DNA of 64,000 bases. It comes from Mangrovimonas sp. ST2L15 (GTDB taxonomy: Bacteria > Bacteroidota > Bacteroidia > Flavobacteriales > Flavobacteriaceae). Below the pieces are notes generated by a model. That model made no database searches. It was not told where the DNA came from and worked only from the letters and a program-made list of their open reading frames with translations. The translations under genes were made by a program, and so were the position numbers. Each line of letters begins with the position of its first letter. The stretch's first letter is position 1. Positions 8,667 to 18,061 of this stretch are shown here, piece by piece. The DNA lies in the NCBI RefSeq assembly GCF_001280515.1, contig NZ_LBIQ01000030.1, forward strand, positions 372,001-436,000, read 5' to 3'.

Positions 8667-10151
8667 TTAACTGTCCTGACCAAAGGCACTGATCATTTTA
8701 TATTTTGACTCCAAATATTTTTCCGTTATAAATCGCATTAATTTTTGATGGAACAAGATTCCTATAATTCCCAATATGGCCAACACGGCACAACCCGTCT
8801 CAAAATTGGAAATGGCGTAAACACCACCAAAAATAGCCAGTGGTAATAGCATTAAAGGAATTCCGATAAGCCACTGTACGGCACCTGTTCCTTGGTAATT
8901 AAATGCGGCTCTTTGGCTAAGGTCTATTTTCTTCCTGTTAAACGCCCCTCCAAACAATACCACGTGGGTATTAATCCCAATATTATATAGGGCTGCCGCA
9001 AAATGAGCCAATAAAATTTTCCATCCAAAATATACATAAGGGATACTCAACACAAAAAGAATAATCACACTCATGGCCATAAGGGTAAACTTAGATTTTA
9101 AGTACTGCTCATACTTGATATTTTGGCTCATCAGCAATTTGTAGTAGGCACTATCCCAAGCTGGAATGAATTGGCCAAAACTGATCATAAAAATACCCGT
9201 CACAAAAATCCCTACAAATCCAAAAATCCAAGGCATTTCTTGATAGGTGGGATTGGGATAAAATGCCAAACCATATAGTAATCCAATTATCATTAAAAAA
9301 GCTGAGGATTTAGATCTCTTGTTTCTCCAAATCAGCTTTAAATCCAGTTGCATGAATGGTGCTAAATCACCAAACCTTTTGGTCCAACCTAAATCAGCCA
9401 CATTTACCTCAGCTACCTTGGACTTTAACGAGCTATCCAAATACAATTTTTGTTTTAAAATCTTGAAATTAAAGAGATAAACCCCTACCAAAATCAAAAT
9501 CAAAACTATCAGATAAATGGGTTGATTATATACCGCTGTAATGGCATTCCCCGTGAATTTTGACAGTGAAACAATATCAAAATAATTCAGTGCAAAAAGG
9601 CCTCCAACCAAGACAATAATTGGCAAAAAGGCCAGCTCACTGTCTGACGAAAAACTTTCAATAATGAAATTCAAAAAGTTCATTATTAAGGTCATGATGA
9701 TCATGGCCAAAATCCAAACCAATACCGACACCAATGGGTAATCATTAATAATTAACATGACGCCAAATGGAATGACGGCAAATAATGGCAAGAAATTAAT
9801 AAAAGAAAGTGTCGATTTTCCTAAAACATAATTGACAACCTTACTTCTTTTGACGGGCAATGTCAATAATGGCTTGACACTCATTACTGGCAATTTCTGA
9901 AAAAAGAACCTTATCATAAGCTCAGCCAACCACCAATAAAATAACACGCCATTTACAATAATGAGCGGGTTCTGATCTGGAAACTGCTCTTTAAGAATAG
10001 GATATAAAGCAACACCCATCACCAAAAAGGAAGCCATAAAATATAAAGCCAATAATATCAAAAGGATATTAAGTGCCACACTTTTTTGCCAGTGGGACGA
10101 CCTAAAAAACTGCTTCCATTCAAGATTTAAAAAATGAGAAATTTTCATCAT
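8667..10151 (-). CDS. DUF5687 family ABC transporter permease
   Basis: Integral membrane protein of 494 aa with about twelve hydrophobic segments arranged as two halves, matching DUF5687 of Bacteroidota, which resembles ABC-2 type permeases. The N-terminus (HFLNLEWKQFFRSSHW) is an amphipathic coupling-type stretch typical of such exporters, and a similar one (DLKLIWRNKRSKS) recurs mid-protein. It sits directly upstream of its likely ATPase partner and 15 nt after the DUF2059 gene. Two adjacent ATGs are possible starts. Substrate unknown. Confidence 0.85.
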   Translation of the reverse strand: MMKISHFLNLEWKQFFRSSHWQKSVALNILLILLALYFMASFLVMGVALYPILKEQFPDQNPLIIVNGVLFYWWLAELMIRFFFQKLPVMSVKPLLTLPVKRSKVVNYVLGKSTLSFINFLPLFAVIPFGVMLIINDYPLVSVLVWILAMIIMTLIMNFLNFIIESFSSDSELAFLPIIVLVGGLFALNYFDIVSLSKFTGNAITAVYNQPIYLIVLILILVGVYLFNFKILKQKLYLDSSLKSKVAEVNVADLGWTKRFGDLAPFMQLDLKLIWRNKRSKSSAFLMIIGLLYGLAFYPNPTYQEMPWIFGFVGIFVTGIFMISFGQFIPAWDSAYYKLLMSQNIKYEQYLKSKFTLMAMSVIILFVLSIPYVYFGWKILLAHFAAALYNIGINTHVVLFGGAFNRKKIDLSQRAAFNYQGTGAVQWLIGIPLMLLPLAIFGGVYAISNFETGCAVLAILGIIGILFHQKLMRFITEKYLESKYKMISAFGQDS

Positions 10152-10166
10152 TTGAAAGAGTTGGTT

Positions 10167-10568
10167 CTACATATATTTTTGAGCAATCTGCTGAAGTTTC
10201 ATTCCCCAGCTTTGACCAATGACCATCCCTTTTTGAGATAATTTAGACTGGCTAGCTGATAGTTTTTTACCCAATTCTGTTTGGTAAAATTTATTTAATT
10301 CTACTATTTCTTCTTCTGAAAATTCATTCATGTAAACTTGAGCCAAATCTGTGTACAATTGGTCTAAAGTCCCTTTGGCTTCCTTTAAATAATCAGGCTT
10401 TTTGTCCTCTGGCACCATATTTCCAATTTGGGTAATCACATCCTCAAACATTTGGGTTGCCCCCGTTGCTTTTATTAATTGAATGGTTTGTGATTTTAAA
10501 GAGGCGTCTTCTTGAGCTTGAAGTGAAATAGAGAATACAAGCGCCAATACAAAAAATAGGTTTTTCAT
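10167..10568 (-). CDS. DUF2059 domain-containing exported protein
   Basis: Small secreted protein of 133 aa. A signal peptide (MKNLFFVLALVFSISLQA) is followed by an all-helical DUF2059 domain (about residues 55-130) with the family's FSEEEIVELNKFYQTELGKK motif. Function is unknown; related proteins are periplasmic. It heads the operon containing the DUF5687 permease and ATPase, 15 nt upstream of the permease, so it may be linked to that transporter's role. Confidence 0.85.
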   Translation of the reverse strand: MKNLFFVLALVFSISLQAQEDASLKSQTIQLIKATGATQMFEDVITQIGNMVPEDKKPDYLKEAKGTLDQLYTDLAQVYMNEFSEEEIVELNKFYQTELGKKLSASQSKLSQKGMVIGQSWGMKLQQIAQKYM

Positions 10569-10662
10569 AATTAAATATCAATTGATTAATAGGATTCAAG
10601 TAATGAGTAACAATATTACCAATTTTGTTACAATCACAGTCTTAATTGAGCAGAATGTTCCC

Positions 10663-10670
10663 TATTTTTG
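10663..10670 (+). promoter_or_regulatory. Promoter -7 box of the ferredoxin reductase gene
   Basis: TATTTTTG matches TAnnTTTG exactly. It ends 15 nt before the ATG at 10686 and overlaps the upstream in-frame ATG at 10668, which therefore cannot be the start. No well-spaced -33 TTG is visible. Confidence 0.55.
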
Positions 10671-10685
10671 TGGAAAATTTATTCC

Positions 10686-11747
10686 ATGGAATTTCACAAA
10701 CTATCCATAAAAGATATTCAACGCGTTACTTCTAAATCAGTAGCCGTAAGTTTTCAAATACCTCAAGATTTAAAATCTGTATTTACCTTTCAAGCAGGCC
10801 AATACATTACACTTAAGGCTCAAGTAGACGGTGATGAAGTAAGAAGAGATTATTCTTTATGCTCTTCACCCAAAAGTGGTGAATTAATGGTTGCCATTAA
10901 AGAAGTAGAAGATGGTACCTTTTCAGCATTTGCCAACAACGCCTTAAAAGTAGGGGATGTAATTGAAGTAGCTCCTCCAAGAGGACGCTTTATATTTACG
11001 CCTAATGATAAAATCACCAAAAATATTGCAGCATTTGCTGCAGGAAGTGGAATCACTCCTATCATGAGTATTATTAAATGTGCTTTAGAGGAAGAAGTTC
11101 ACAGTAAAATGGTTTTGGTTTATGGTAATAAATCGACAGATGACACCATGTTTATGGATGAATTGCTTGATTTACAACACCAATTTAGTGAGCGATTAGC
11201 CATTCAATTGGTTTTTAGTCAATCTCCAGAAGATGATGCCATTTTTGGACGCATTGAGAAAAGCACTGTCAATTTGGTCATGAAAAACAAGTATAAGCAC
11301 ATCGATGTAGATGCTTACTATTTATGTGGACCTGAAGGCATGATCTTTACCGTAAAAGATGTCTTGATTGAAAATGGCGCTGATGAAGATCGCATTCATT
11401 ACGAATTGTTTAAAGCAGCCAATTCTGATGAAGTGAATGTAGATTCAGATATTGCCTCTGGAACTGGTAACACTCACGTAACGGTAACTGTTGATGATGA
11501 GGAAATTTCATTTGAAATGTCTCCTAAACAATCCATTTTGGAAGCGGCCTTAGACCATGATGTAGATGCACCATATTCTTGCCAAGGAGGTATTTGCAGT
11601 AGTTGTGTTGCTAGATTGAAAGAAGGAGAGGCTACCATGAGACAAAACAATGTTCTTACGGATAGCGAGATTGCGGAAGGTTTAATTTTAACCTGTCAAG
11701 CTCATCCCACTACTTCCAAAGTAGTCGTTGACTATGACGATATCTAA
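10686..11747 (+). CDS. Ferredoxin--NADP reductase-like oxidoreductase with C-terminal 2Fe-2S domain (PaaE-like)
   Basis: Electron transfer flavoprotein of 353 aa. An N-terminal FAD-binding barrel has the RDYSLCSSP motif near residue 50. An NAD(P)-binding domain follows (AAGSGITPIMSI, and LCGPEGMI near 220). The C-terminus is a plant-type ferredoxin domain with CQGGICSSC and a fourth Cys about 30 residues later (LTCQAHP). This architecture matches PaaE, the reductase of phenylacetyl-CoA epoxidase. No other paa genes are present, so a general NAD(P)H reductase role is as likely. The start at 10686 is chosen because the alternative at 10668 lies in the promoter. Confidence 0.9.
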   Translation: MEFHKLSIKDIQRVTSKSVAVSFQIPQDLKSVFTFQAGQYITLKAQVDGDEVRRDYSLCSSPKSGELMVAIKEVEDGTFSAFANNALKVGDVIEVAPPRGRFIFTPNDKITKNIAAFAAGSGITPIMSIIKCALEEEVHSKMVLVYGNKSTDDTMFMDELLDLQHQFSERLAIQLVFSQSPEDDAIFGRIEKSTVNLVMKNKYKHIDVDAYYLCGPEGMIFTVKDVLIENGADEDRIHYELFKAANSDEVNVDSDIASGTGNTHVTVTVDDEEISFEMSPKQSILEAALDHDVDAPYSCQGGICSSCVARLKEGEATMRQNNVLTDSEIAEGLILTCQAHPTTSKVVVDYDDI

Positions 11748-11770
11748 ATTTAAAAGGGTATTATTGAGAG

Positions 11771-12787
11771 CTAGATAATAGCATTCACTTTGTTGACTAT
11801 TGTTTCTGGCGAGATTGTTCGTGCAGCCTCTTGATAATCTTTTGGATATTTGTTCCCGTAAATCGATGTTGGAATTTGCGGGAACATTTTTCTATTAGGT
11901 ACTAGGGAATAATCTGAAGGTTGATTAAAAGGTGTAAATCCTGCATATGGATGCGTTACTCCCCAAACTGTAATGACTTTAACACCTTTCATCGCTGCCA
12001 AATGACCATTTCCAGAATCCATGGAAATCATGACGTCCAAATTGGAAATCACATCCAGTTCCTCTTGAAACTGAAGCTCCCCTGCTAAATTTATAATGTT
12101 ACTATGAGGGTTTTCTAACTTCTTTAATTGCTTAATTTCATCCTCTCCGCCACCAAACAAAAGCACTTTGTGTTTTTCAGCTAATTTGGAAATTACTTTT
12201 TCCATTAAATCCAAAGGATACATTTTGCCTTTATGAGCAGCAAACGGCGCAATTCCTACCCACTTCAAATGATCCTTTCCAAGTATAGAAAGTACGTTGT
12301 CGTTTAAAGTTTTTCTTTTAGGAAATTGAGGTTTTGACAAATTCAAAGGATAGCCCAAGGTTTCAAAAACATCGCCATATCTCTGAGCAGAAGTTTTTAA
12401 TTGGGAAAAAAGCTTTCCCGCAACCAAAGCTTTCTTTTCTGCCCGTCCTTTATCAATGGCAGCCGACTTAAAATCCATTAAGAAAAATCTTAAAATTTTA
12501 GATCTTAGTACGTTATGAAGGTCGGCAACGGCATCAATTTGATGTTTCCTAAGTTCTCTAGAAAGTTTAAACAAGCCCCACATTCCTTTATGGTTGCCCT
12601 TTAAATCAGCTTCAAAAACCGTAAGATTGGGGATTCCTTCAAATAAGGGACTAAAAAATCCTCGAGTTAAGACGGTTAATCTCAGGTTGGGGTTTTCATT
12701 TACCAACTCTCTGATTACTGGCACAGAAATAGCTACATCACCCATAGCAGATAAACGAATTACCAGAATATGCTTGGGTTTACCCAT
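11771..12787 (-). CDS. Glycosyltransferase family 9 (heptosyltransferase-like)
   Basis: Cytoplasmic sugar transferase of 338 aa in the GT9 family, which includes LPS core heptosyltransferases. The N-terminus ILVIRLSAMGDVAISVPVI is the family hallmark. The C-terminal domain has VISMDSGNGHLAAMKG (about residue 255) and VTVWG-type strands binding the nucleotide sugar. It is 9 nt downstream of the DUF4254 gene, and this pairing recurs in Bacteroidota and suggests a joint role in LPS core or other surface glycan synthesis. It converges with the ferredoxin reductase gene. Confidence 0.9.
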   Translation of the reverse strand: MGKPKHILVIRLSAMGDVAISVPVIRELVNENPNLRLTVLTRGFFSPLFEGIPNLTVFEADLKGNHKGMWGLFKLSRELRKHQIDAVADLHNVLRSKILRFFLMDFKSAAIDKGRAEKKALVAGKLFSQLKTSAQRYGDVFETLGYPLNLSKPQFPKRKTLNDNVLSILGKDHLKWVGIAPFAAHKGKMYPLDLMEKVISKLAEKHKVLLFGGGEDEIKQLKKLENPHSNIINLAGELQFQEELDVISNLDVMISMDSGNGHLAAMKGVKVITVWGVTHPYAGFTPFNQPSDYSLVPNRKMFPQIPTSIYGNKYPKDYQEAARTISPETIVNKVNAII

Positions 12788-12796
12788 ATAAAAGGA

Positions 12797-13408
12797 CTAT
12801 TTATTGGCTGCTCTTAAAACTGGATTTAATTCATCATCGTTGTACATTTTCATTTGTTTATAAACTTTCATGTACTTGTCACCATTAGAAATATCATTCA
12901 ATAAATCATCAATGGCAGTTGATAAATCTGTGCGTTGTTCCAAAAGCACATTTAATTTATTTTGACAGGCTTCCCTATGGGCCTCAGAAGCATCTTCCCT
13001 GTTGGCTTCAACAGCCATGTGATATATTTTCAATGCCAAAATGGAGAGTCTGTCAATTGCCCATGCGGGACTTTCAGAATTAATCTTGGCATCCGATTTT
13101 ACTTGTACATCTTTGTACTTATCTAGAAAATAACTATCAATAAACTCAACCGTATCCGTTCTATCTTGATTGGAAGCATCTATTTTACGCTTTAGCGTCA
13201 AAGCTGCTACCGGGTCAATATTGGGATCCCTAATGATATCCTCGTAAGCCCATTGAACCGTATCAATCCAACATTTCCTGTATAAAAGGTGACCCAATAA
13301 ATCTGATTCTTTATCATACTTATTTTCAAATGGTTGATCTACAGTGTTTTTAACCTTATAGGTTTGAATAGCTTCTTGGAATATTTTGTTAGCTTTATCT
13401 GAAATCAT
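12797..13408 (-). CDS. DUF4254 family protein
   Basis: All-helical protein of 203 aa matching DUF4254, whose members lie next to GT9 glycosyltransferases in Bacteroidota. It contains conserved polar helices (LLGHLLYRKCWIDTVQWAYE; AWAIDRLSILALKIYHM). No enzyme motif is evident. The ATG at 13408 (MISDKANKIF) is preferred. A longer reading to 13513 would pass through a good promoter (13428-13460) and into the divergent upp gene. Confidence 0.85.
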   Translation of the reverse strand: MISDKANKIFQEAIQTYKVKNTVDQPFENKYDKESDLLGHLLYRKCWIDTVQWAYEDIIRDPNIDPVAALTLKRKIDASNQDRTDTVEFIDSYFLDKYKDVQVKSDAKINSESPAWAIDRLSILALKIYHMAVEANREDASEAHREACQNKLNVLLEQRTDLSTAIDDLLNDISNGDKYMKVYKQMKMYNDDELNPVLRAANK

Positions 13409-13427
13409 AACTTCTAAATTATAGATA

Positions 13428-13460
13428 CAAATATACTTCTTATTATTAACTTTACTACAA
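13428..13460 (-). promoter_or_regulatory. Promoter of the DUF4254-GT9 operon
   Basis: The minus strand reads TTG-N22-TATATTTG (TTG at 13458-13460, -7 box at 13428-13435), a full match to the Bacteroidota consensus, about 20 nt before the ATG at 13408. Confidence 0.65.
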
Positions 13461-13479
13461 TCAACAACACGCCTTTGAT

Positions 13480-14139
13480 ATGCAAATTCACGATCTTTCA
13501 AAAACCAACTCACTTCTGAATAAATTTATTTCTGAATTACGAGATGTTTCCATCCAGAAAGATGCCATGAGATTCAGAAGGAATATTGAGCGTGTGGGAG
13601 AAATTCTAGGTTATGAATTAAGTAAAACACTAACCTATTCTAATCAAGAGGTAAGCACACCTTTAGGAACTTCAACAATTTCATTGCCCGATGAAGCCAT
13701 TGTACTTTGTTCCATTTTGAGAGCCGGAATCCCTTTGCACCAAGGCCTTTTAAACTATTTTGACAAAGCCGAAAATGCTTTTATTTCTGCTTACAGACAT
13801 CATAAAGACGATCCTAAATCCTTTGATATCATGGTAGAATATTTAGCTTGCCCAGATTTAGATGGTAAAACACTTATTTTGGCTGATCCTATGCTGGCCA
13901 CAGGACAGAGCATGGTAGCCACATTTGAAGCTTTAAAACCCTTTGGAACTCCCAAAAGCATTCATTTGGTAAGTGTTATAGGAGCCAATGAAGGTTTGAA
14001 TTTCGTCTCAGAACATTTTAATCAAGATGTTCACCTCTGGATCGCTACCGTTGATCAAAAATTAAATGATAATAGCTATATAGTTCCTGGTTTGGGAGAT
14101 GCGGGTGATTTAGCCTTTGGACAAAAACTACAAAATTAA
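13480..14139 (+). CDS. upp: Uracil phosphoribosyltransferase
   Basis: Pyrimidine salvage enzyme that makes UMP from uracil and PRPP in the cytosol. The 219-aa protein has the type I PRPP-binding loop LILADPMLATGQSM (about residue 130), a catalytic-hood region AILRAGIPLHQG-like, and the C-terminal uracil-binding VPGLGDAGDLAFG. It is divergent from DUF4254 with 71 nt between starts. Its 3' end overlaps the convergent DUF6427 gene by 12 nt. Confidence 0.96.
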   Translation: MQIHDLSKTNSLLNKFISELRDVSIQKDAMRFRRNIERVGEILGYELSKTLTYSNQEVSTPLGTSTISLPDEAIVLCSILRAGIPLHQGLLNYFDKAENAFISAYRHHKDDPKSFDIMVEYLACPDLDGKTLILADPMLATGQSMVATFEALKPFGTPKSIHLVSVIGANEGLNFVSEHFNQDVHLWIATVDQKLNDNSYIVPGLGDAGDLAFGQKLQN

Positions 14140-15054
14140 CCCCACCACCGGAGTCAATACCAGAATCCAAACCAATACTTCCTGAAACCATTTTTCATTA
14201 ATGATTTCAAAATAATTAGTAAGAATTATGGATAAAGGCACAAATAAAAAAATGAATTCAGCACCTGTTTTATTTGGAGAAATAATAAGGATTAATATAG
14301 AAATAATCGTAGCAATCAAAATCAAAATAAATGAGGGTTTATAACTCTTGGATTTAGATTTTATATTCCTCACATAATAAAAAAGCGACCAAATAAAATA
14401 GGCTATAATTATGGTAGCAGAGGTAATAATCTGTGGTTTGTTTAAGGTTGAAAAATCTAAACTTATTTGATATGGCATGCTCCACAGGTATTCAGACAAA
14501 TTCATTTGGAAAATAATCATAAATCCTACCGCAATCATAGCTATTGTTAACATGCCTAAGATAGGAATAAACCAATCTTTAATATTTACGATTCTAAAGA
14601 GGAATAAAGCAGCAAAAATAAGAATGAAAAACAACCCAGACCAGAAATAAAACAAGGTGGCAACGCTTATCCATAGAGCCGCGTCAAAGAGCTTTTTCTT
14701 AACCTCCTTTTGAGTTCTTAAACTCACTATTCTACGTAGGGCAAACATCACAAACAAGTTGGCAAAAATCAAATTGGTATCCAAAAAAGTTTGTGGAATC
14801 ATGGTCATAAAGAGGGTGAAAAACAACACCCTGAAACTATTTTTTTTGGTTAGTTTGTTCTTGCTAGTTACAAAGTCAAAAACAAAAACGGTCACCAAAA
14901 CAACACCAAATATGCCGGCTTGTTTAAAAAACTCCAAAAAACCAAAAGGAATATTTGTTAAAAAAAGTTTAGAGATGACAAATGCCACAAGTAGCACCAA
15001 ACTAATGATAACTAGGTGTATAGGCTTTGATTTACTAAAAAAATTGGCAATCAT
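14128..15054 (-). CDS. DUF6427 family polytopic membrane protein
   Basis: Integral membrane protein of 308 aa with about ten hydrophobic segments, matching DUF6427 of flavobacteria (opening MIANFFSKSKPIHL). Function unknown. In related genomes it is found near upp and purD, as here. The ATG at 15054 is chosen because family members begin at this MIA motif; a longer start at 15078 adds only eight residues. It overlaps the upp 3' end by 12 nt in convergent orientation. Confidence 0.8.
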   Translation of the reverse strand: MIANFFSKSKPIHLVIISLVLLVAFVISKLFLTNIPFGFLEFFKQAGIFGVVLVTVFVFDFVTSKNKLTKKNSFRVLFFTLFMTMIPQTFLDTNLIFANLFVMFALRRIVSLRTQKEVKKKLFDAALWISVATLFYFWSGLFFILIFAALFLFRIVNIKDWFIPILGMLTIAMIAVGFMIIFQMNLSEYLWSMPYQISLDFSTLNKPQIITSATIIIAYFIWSLFYYVRNIKSKSKSYKPSFILILIATIISILILIISPNKTGAEFIFLFVPLSIILTNYFEIINEKWFQEVLVWILVLTPVVGLIL

Positions 15055-15144
15055 AAATCTCAGGGTTTTCCAAAACAACTATTGACTATCCTTAGCCAAG
15101 GAATAATTAAAAAACAATCCTTTTAAATTAATTTGAAAAAAATG

Positions 15145-15152
15145 TACTTTTG
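15145..15152 (+). promoter_or_regulatory. Promoter -7 box of the DUF6341 gene
   Basis: TACTTTTG matches TAnnTTTG and ends 18 nt before the ATG at 15171. The TTG at 15150 that would extend the reading frame is part of this box, so the ATG is the real start. Confidence 0.55.
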
Positions 15153-15170
15153 TCAGGTAAATATAAAACT

Positions 15171-15398
15171 ATGAAAGATTTCTTTTACGCGATACAGGAT
15201 TTATTTGTAAATGTTTTGTTTGCTCCATTAGATGCTCTTAGAGCATTAGAGCTTGAAAGTTGGGCTGCTGCAAACACTCTAAATTGGATTTTCATGATTG
15301 TTGGAGCAGTTGCTTTCACATACTGGATGCTACAACTTAAAAAATACAATGATAACAATGAGGAAGATAAATCAATTTCTTCCCATTCTTACCTATAA
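15171..15398 (+). CDS. DUF6341 family small membrane protein
   Basis: Short protein of 75 aa with an amphipathic N-terminus (MKDFFYAIQDLFVNVLFAPLD), one membrane helix (about residues 39-57, NWIFMIVGAVAFTYWMLQL) and an acidic polar tail. It resembles DUF6341, a small flavobacterial membrane protein of unknown function encoded between DUF6427 and purD. Its TAA stop codon abuts the TAG stop of the convergent purD gene with no bases between. Confidence 0.75.
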   Translation: MKDFFYAIQDLFVNVLFAPLDALRALELESWAAANTLNWIFMIVGAVAFTYWMLQLKKYNDNNEEDKSISSHSYL

Positions 15399-16664
15399 AT
15401 CAAATCCGATATCCTTACGATAATACATCTTATCAAAATTTAGTTTTTCTATATTTTGATAAGATTTTTTTAGTGCCTCTTCGTAAGTATTTCCATAGCT
15501 AGTCATAGCTAGTACACGTCCGCCAGAAGTAACTACTTTACCATCTTTTAAAACTGCTCCGGCATGAAAAGGTATGGAACCTTCAATTTCATTCAGTCCT
15601 GTTATTTCTTTACCTTTTTCATAAGCTTCTGGATAACCTCCTGATACGGTCATTACTGTTGTTGCAGCACGCTCATCAATTTCAATTTCAATAGCATCTA
15701 AAGTACCATTAGCCATAGCAACCAACACATCAACCAAATCATTTTTCAGTCTTGGCAAAACAACCTCCGTTTCTGGATCCCCCATTCTCACGTTATATTC
15801 GATAACCTTTGGGTCTTCCCCTACCTTAATCAATCCAATAAATATAAACCCTTGGTAAGGAAGGTTGTCTTTTTGTAGTCCCTCTACGGTAGGCTTAACA
15901 ATTTGACCCTCAATTTTATTCAAAAACGCTTCTGTTGCAAATGGTACTGGAGAAACAGCACCCATTCCTCCTGTATTCAATCCTGTATCACCCTCACCTA
16001 TGCGTTTATAGTCTTTTGCTGTAGGCAAAATCTTGTAATTTTTCCCATCGGTAAGTACAAAACAACTTAATTCGATACCATCCAGGAATTCTTCGATAAC
16101 CACTTTGGAACTGGCATCACCAAATTTGGCGTCAACCAACATGTTTTTCAATTCCGCTTTGGCTTCATCTAAATCGTTTAATATCAAAACCCCTTTTCCG
16201 GCTGCCAGTCCATCTGCTTTAAGAACATACGGAGGATTTAAGGTTTCTAAAAATTTGAAACCTTCTTCTACATTACTGGCATTGAAACTTTCATAGGCTG
16301 CAGTTGGAATCTCATGACGTATCATAAACTCTTTTGCAAACTCTTTACTGCCTTCAAGTTCTGCAGAAGCTTTTACCGGGCCAATAACAGGAATGTTTTT
16401 CAAGACTTCATCATTCAAAAAGAAATCATGAACCCCCTGAACCAAAGGATCTTCTGGCCCAACAACCACCATATCAATTTGCTCTCTTAAAACCAATTCT
16501 TTAATAGCTGGGAAATCGGTCACTCCAATATTCACATTTTCTGCTATGTTTGCCGTACCTGAATTTCCAGGTGCAACAAATAGTTTTTCGCATTTTGGAC
16601 TTTGAGCGATTTTCCAAGCAAAGGTATGTTCTCTACCTCCAGAACCAAGAATTAAAATAGTCAT
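15393..16664 (-). CDS. purD: Phosphoribosylamine--glycine ligase
   Basis: Second enzyme of de novo purine synthesis, joining glycine to 5-phosphoribosylamine with ATP. The 423-aa ATP-grasp protein has the N-terminal ILGSGGREHTFAW motif, the ATP-binding KADGLAAGKGV (about residue 140), and the family signature RMGDPETEVVLPRL (about 285). The start at ATG 16664 is used because it places ILILGSGGREH right at the N-terminus, as in homologues. It is a monocistronic minus-strand gene, divergent from the polysaccharide locus. Confidence 0.97.
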   Translation of the reverse strand: MTILILGSGGREHTFAWKIAQSPKCEKLFVAPGNSGTANIAENVNIGVTDFPAIKELVLREQIDMVVVGPEDPLVQGVHDFFLNDEVLKNIPVIGPVKASAELEGSKEFAKEFMIRHEIPTAAYESFNASNVEEGFKFLETLNPPYVLKADGLAAGKGVLILNDLDEAKAELKNMLVDAKFGDASSKVVIEEFLDGIELSCFVLTDGKNYKILPTAKDYKRIGEGDTGLNTGGMGAVSPVPFATEAFLNKIEGQIVKPTVEGLQKDNLPYQGFIFIGLIKVGEDPKVIEYNVRMGDPETEVVLPRLKNDLVDVLVAMANGTLDAIEIEIDERAATTVMTVSGGYPEAYEKGKEITGLNEIEGSIPFHAGAVLKDGKVVTSGGRVLAMTSYGNTYEEALKKSYQNIEKLNFDKMYYRKDIGFDL

Positions 16665-16682
16665 GATATTTGATGTTTGCTG

Positions 16683-16690
16683 CAAAAATA
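16683..16690 (-). promoter_or_regulatory. Promoter -7 box of purD
   Basis: The minus strand reads TATTTTTG, matching TAnnTTTG, 18 nt before the purD ATG. No -33 TTG at ideal spacing was found. Confidence 0.5.
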
Positions 16691-16747
16691 ATTGCTTTTG
16701 GGCTTAAAAAATAATTATTTTACAAAAACATAAATCCTTTCATCCTC

Positions 16748-18058
16748 TTGAATTTATTTGATCTTTCTTTGAAATTAAATGGCTTTCCATTGCGAAAAGC
16801 CAAGATCAAATTAGACCAAATCCAAAAGTTGGAGGATGAAGCTTTCGAATCATATCTTCAAAAGCGGAAAAAGGACATAGTTACCTACCATTTAGAACAC
16901 AACCCCTTTTACAAACAACTATCTCAAAATGTGGATCCCAATCGTTGGGAAAGCCTTCCAGTTTTAACAAAGAGAGATTTGCAACAGCCTCTAGAAAAAA
17001 GGCTTTCCAAAGGGTTTACCGCAAAAAATGTGTATGTAAATAAGACGTCGGGTTCTTCTGGCGATCCCTTTATTTTTGCAAAGGATAAATTTTGTCATGC
17101 TATGACTTGGGCAGTCATTCAAAATCGATTTGGTTGGTATGGATTGGATTTTAATGTGTCAAAACAGGCTAGGTTTTATGGCATCCCTTTGGACCAAAAA
17201 GGGTATTACAAAGAACGATTTAAAGATTGGTTGAGTAATAGGTATCGATTTTCTGTTTTTGATTTAAGCGATAACGCTCTGAGATTATGCCTTGAGAGAT
17301 TTAGAGAAACTCCATTTGATTACATCAACGGTTATACCTCTTCAATTTTACAATTTGCTAAATTCCTAAGCAAAGAAGGCCTTATTCTTAATTCAATTTG
17401 TCCAAGTCTTAAAGCTTGTATGGTAACTTCAGAAATGCTGTTTGAGGAAGACAAACTGATAATGGAAGCTTCCTTTGGCATCCCTGTAATTAATGAATAT
17501 GGCGCCTCTGAACTTGATTTAATTGCATTTCAAAATCCCAACGATGAATGGCTTTTGAACAGCGAAACCTTATTTGTAGAGGTTTTAAATGATGAAAACA
17601 AACCAGCTAAACCAAACGAAGAAGGCAAAATAGTTATTACGTCTCTTTACAATAAAGCGCATCCCTTCATTAGGTATGAAATTGGAGATTTAGGCATTTT
17701 ATCTGGAGAGAGTTCCTGTAAAAAGCCTATTTTGAAAAAGCTAATTGGACGAACCAATGATATGGTGGTTTTGCCTAGTGGAAAAAAAGCCGCTGGACTA
17801 ACCTTCTATTATGTTACAAAAGCTGTCATTGAAAACGATGGGAATGTGAAGGAATTTGTAGTTGACCAAATAAGTCCCAACACTTTCAAAATCAAATATG
17901 AAAGCACCAAAGATTTGAGCCAAGAGACCAAACAAAATATCGTATTTCAATTGGAAACCTATCTTGAAAAAGGTTTGAGTATTCAATTTGAGCGAAAGGA
18001 AAAAATTAAACGAACAAAATCAGGTAAACTCAAACAGTTTACCTCGCTAGTAAAATAA
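16748..18058 (+). CDS. CapK/PaaK-like adenylate-forming enzyme
   Basis: Adenylate-forming protein of 436 aa in the phenylacetate-CoA ligase (PaaK) superfamily, CapK branch, which is common in capsule and O-antigen loci. The ATP-binding loop is NKTSGSSGDPFIF (about residue 98), with NEYGASEL-type and RYEIGDLG motifs (about residues 250 and 318) matching the superfamily core. The C-terminal RIKRTKSGKLKQF-like segment carries the expected lysine. Its role in the polysaccharide locus, perhaps activating an acyl group, is inferred. The start is a TTG. The wecB gene follows after 3 nt. Confidence 0.82.
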   Translation: MNLFDLSLKLNGFPLRKAKIKLDQIQKLEDEAFESYLQKRKKDIVTYHLEHNPFYKQLSQNVDPNRWESLPVLTKRDLQQPLEKRLSKGFTAKNVYVNKTSGSSGDPFIFAKDKFCHAMTWAVIQNRFGWYGLDFNVSKQARFYGIPLDQKGYYKERFKDWLSNRYRFSVFDLSDNALRLCLERFRETPFDYINGYTSSILQFAKFLSKEGLILNSICPSLKACMVTSEMLFEEDKLIMEASFGIPVINEYGASELDLIAFQNPNDEWLLNSETLFVEVLNDENKPAKPNEEGKIVITSLYNKAHPFIRYEIGDLGILSGESSCKKPILKKLIGRTNDMVVLPSGKKAAGLTFYYVTKAVIENDGNVKEFVVDQISPNTFKIKYESTKDLSQETKQNIVFQLETYLEKGLSIQFERKEKIKRTKSGKLKQFTSLVK

Positions 18059-18061
18059 CAT

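Noticed and set aside
8956-8972. CACGTG-centred palindrome (AATACCACGTGGGTATT) in the DUF5687 gene as a parS site
   Set aside because: The flanks do not match the TGTT/AACA arms of the consensus; probably chance in coding sequence.
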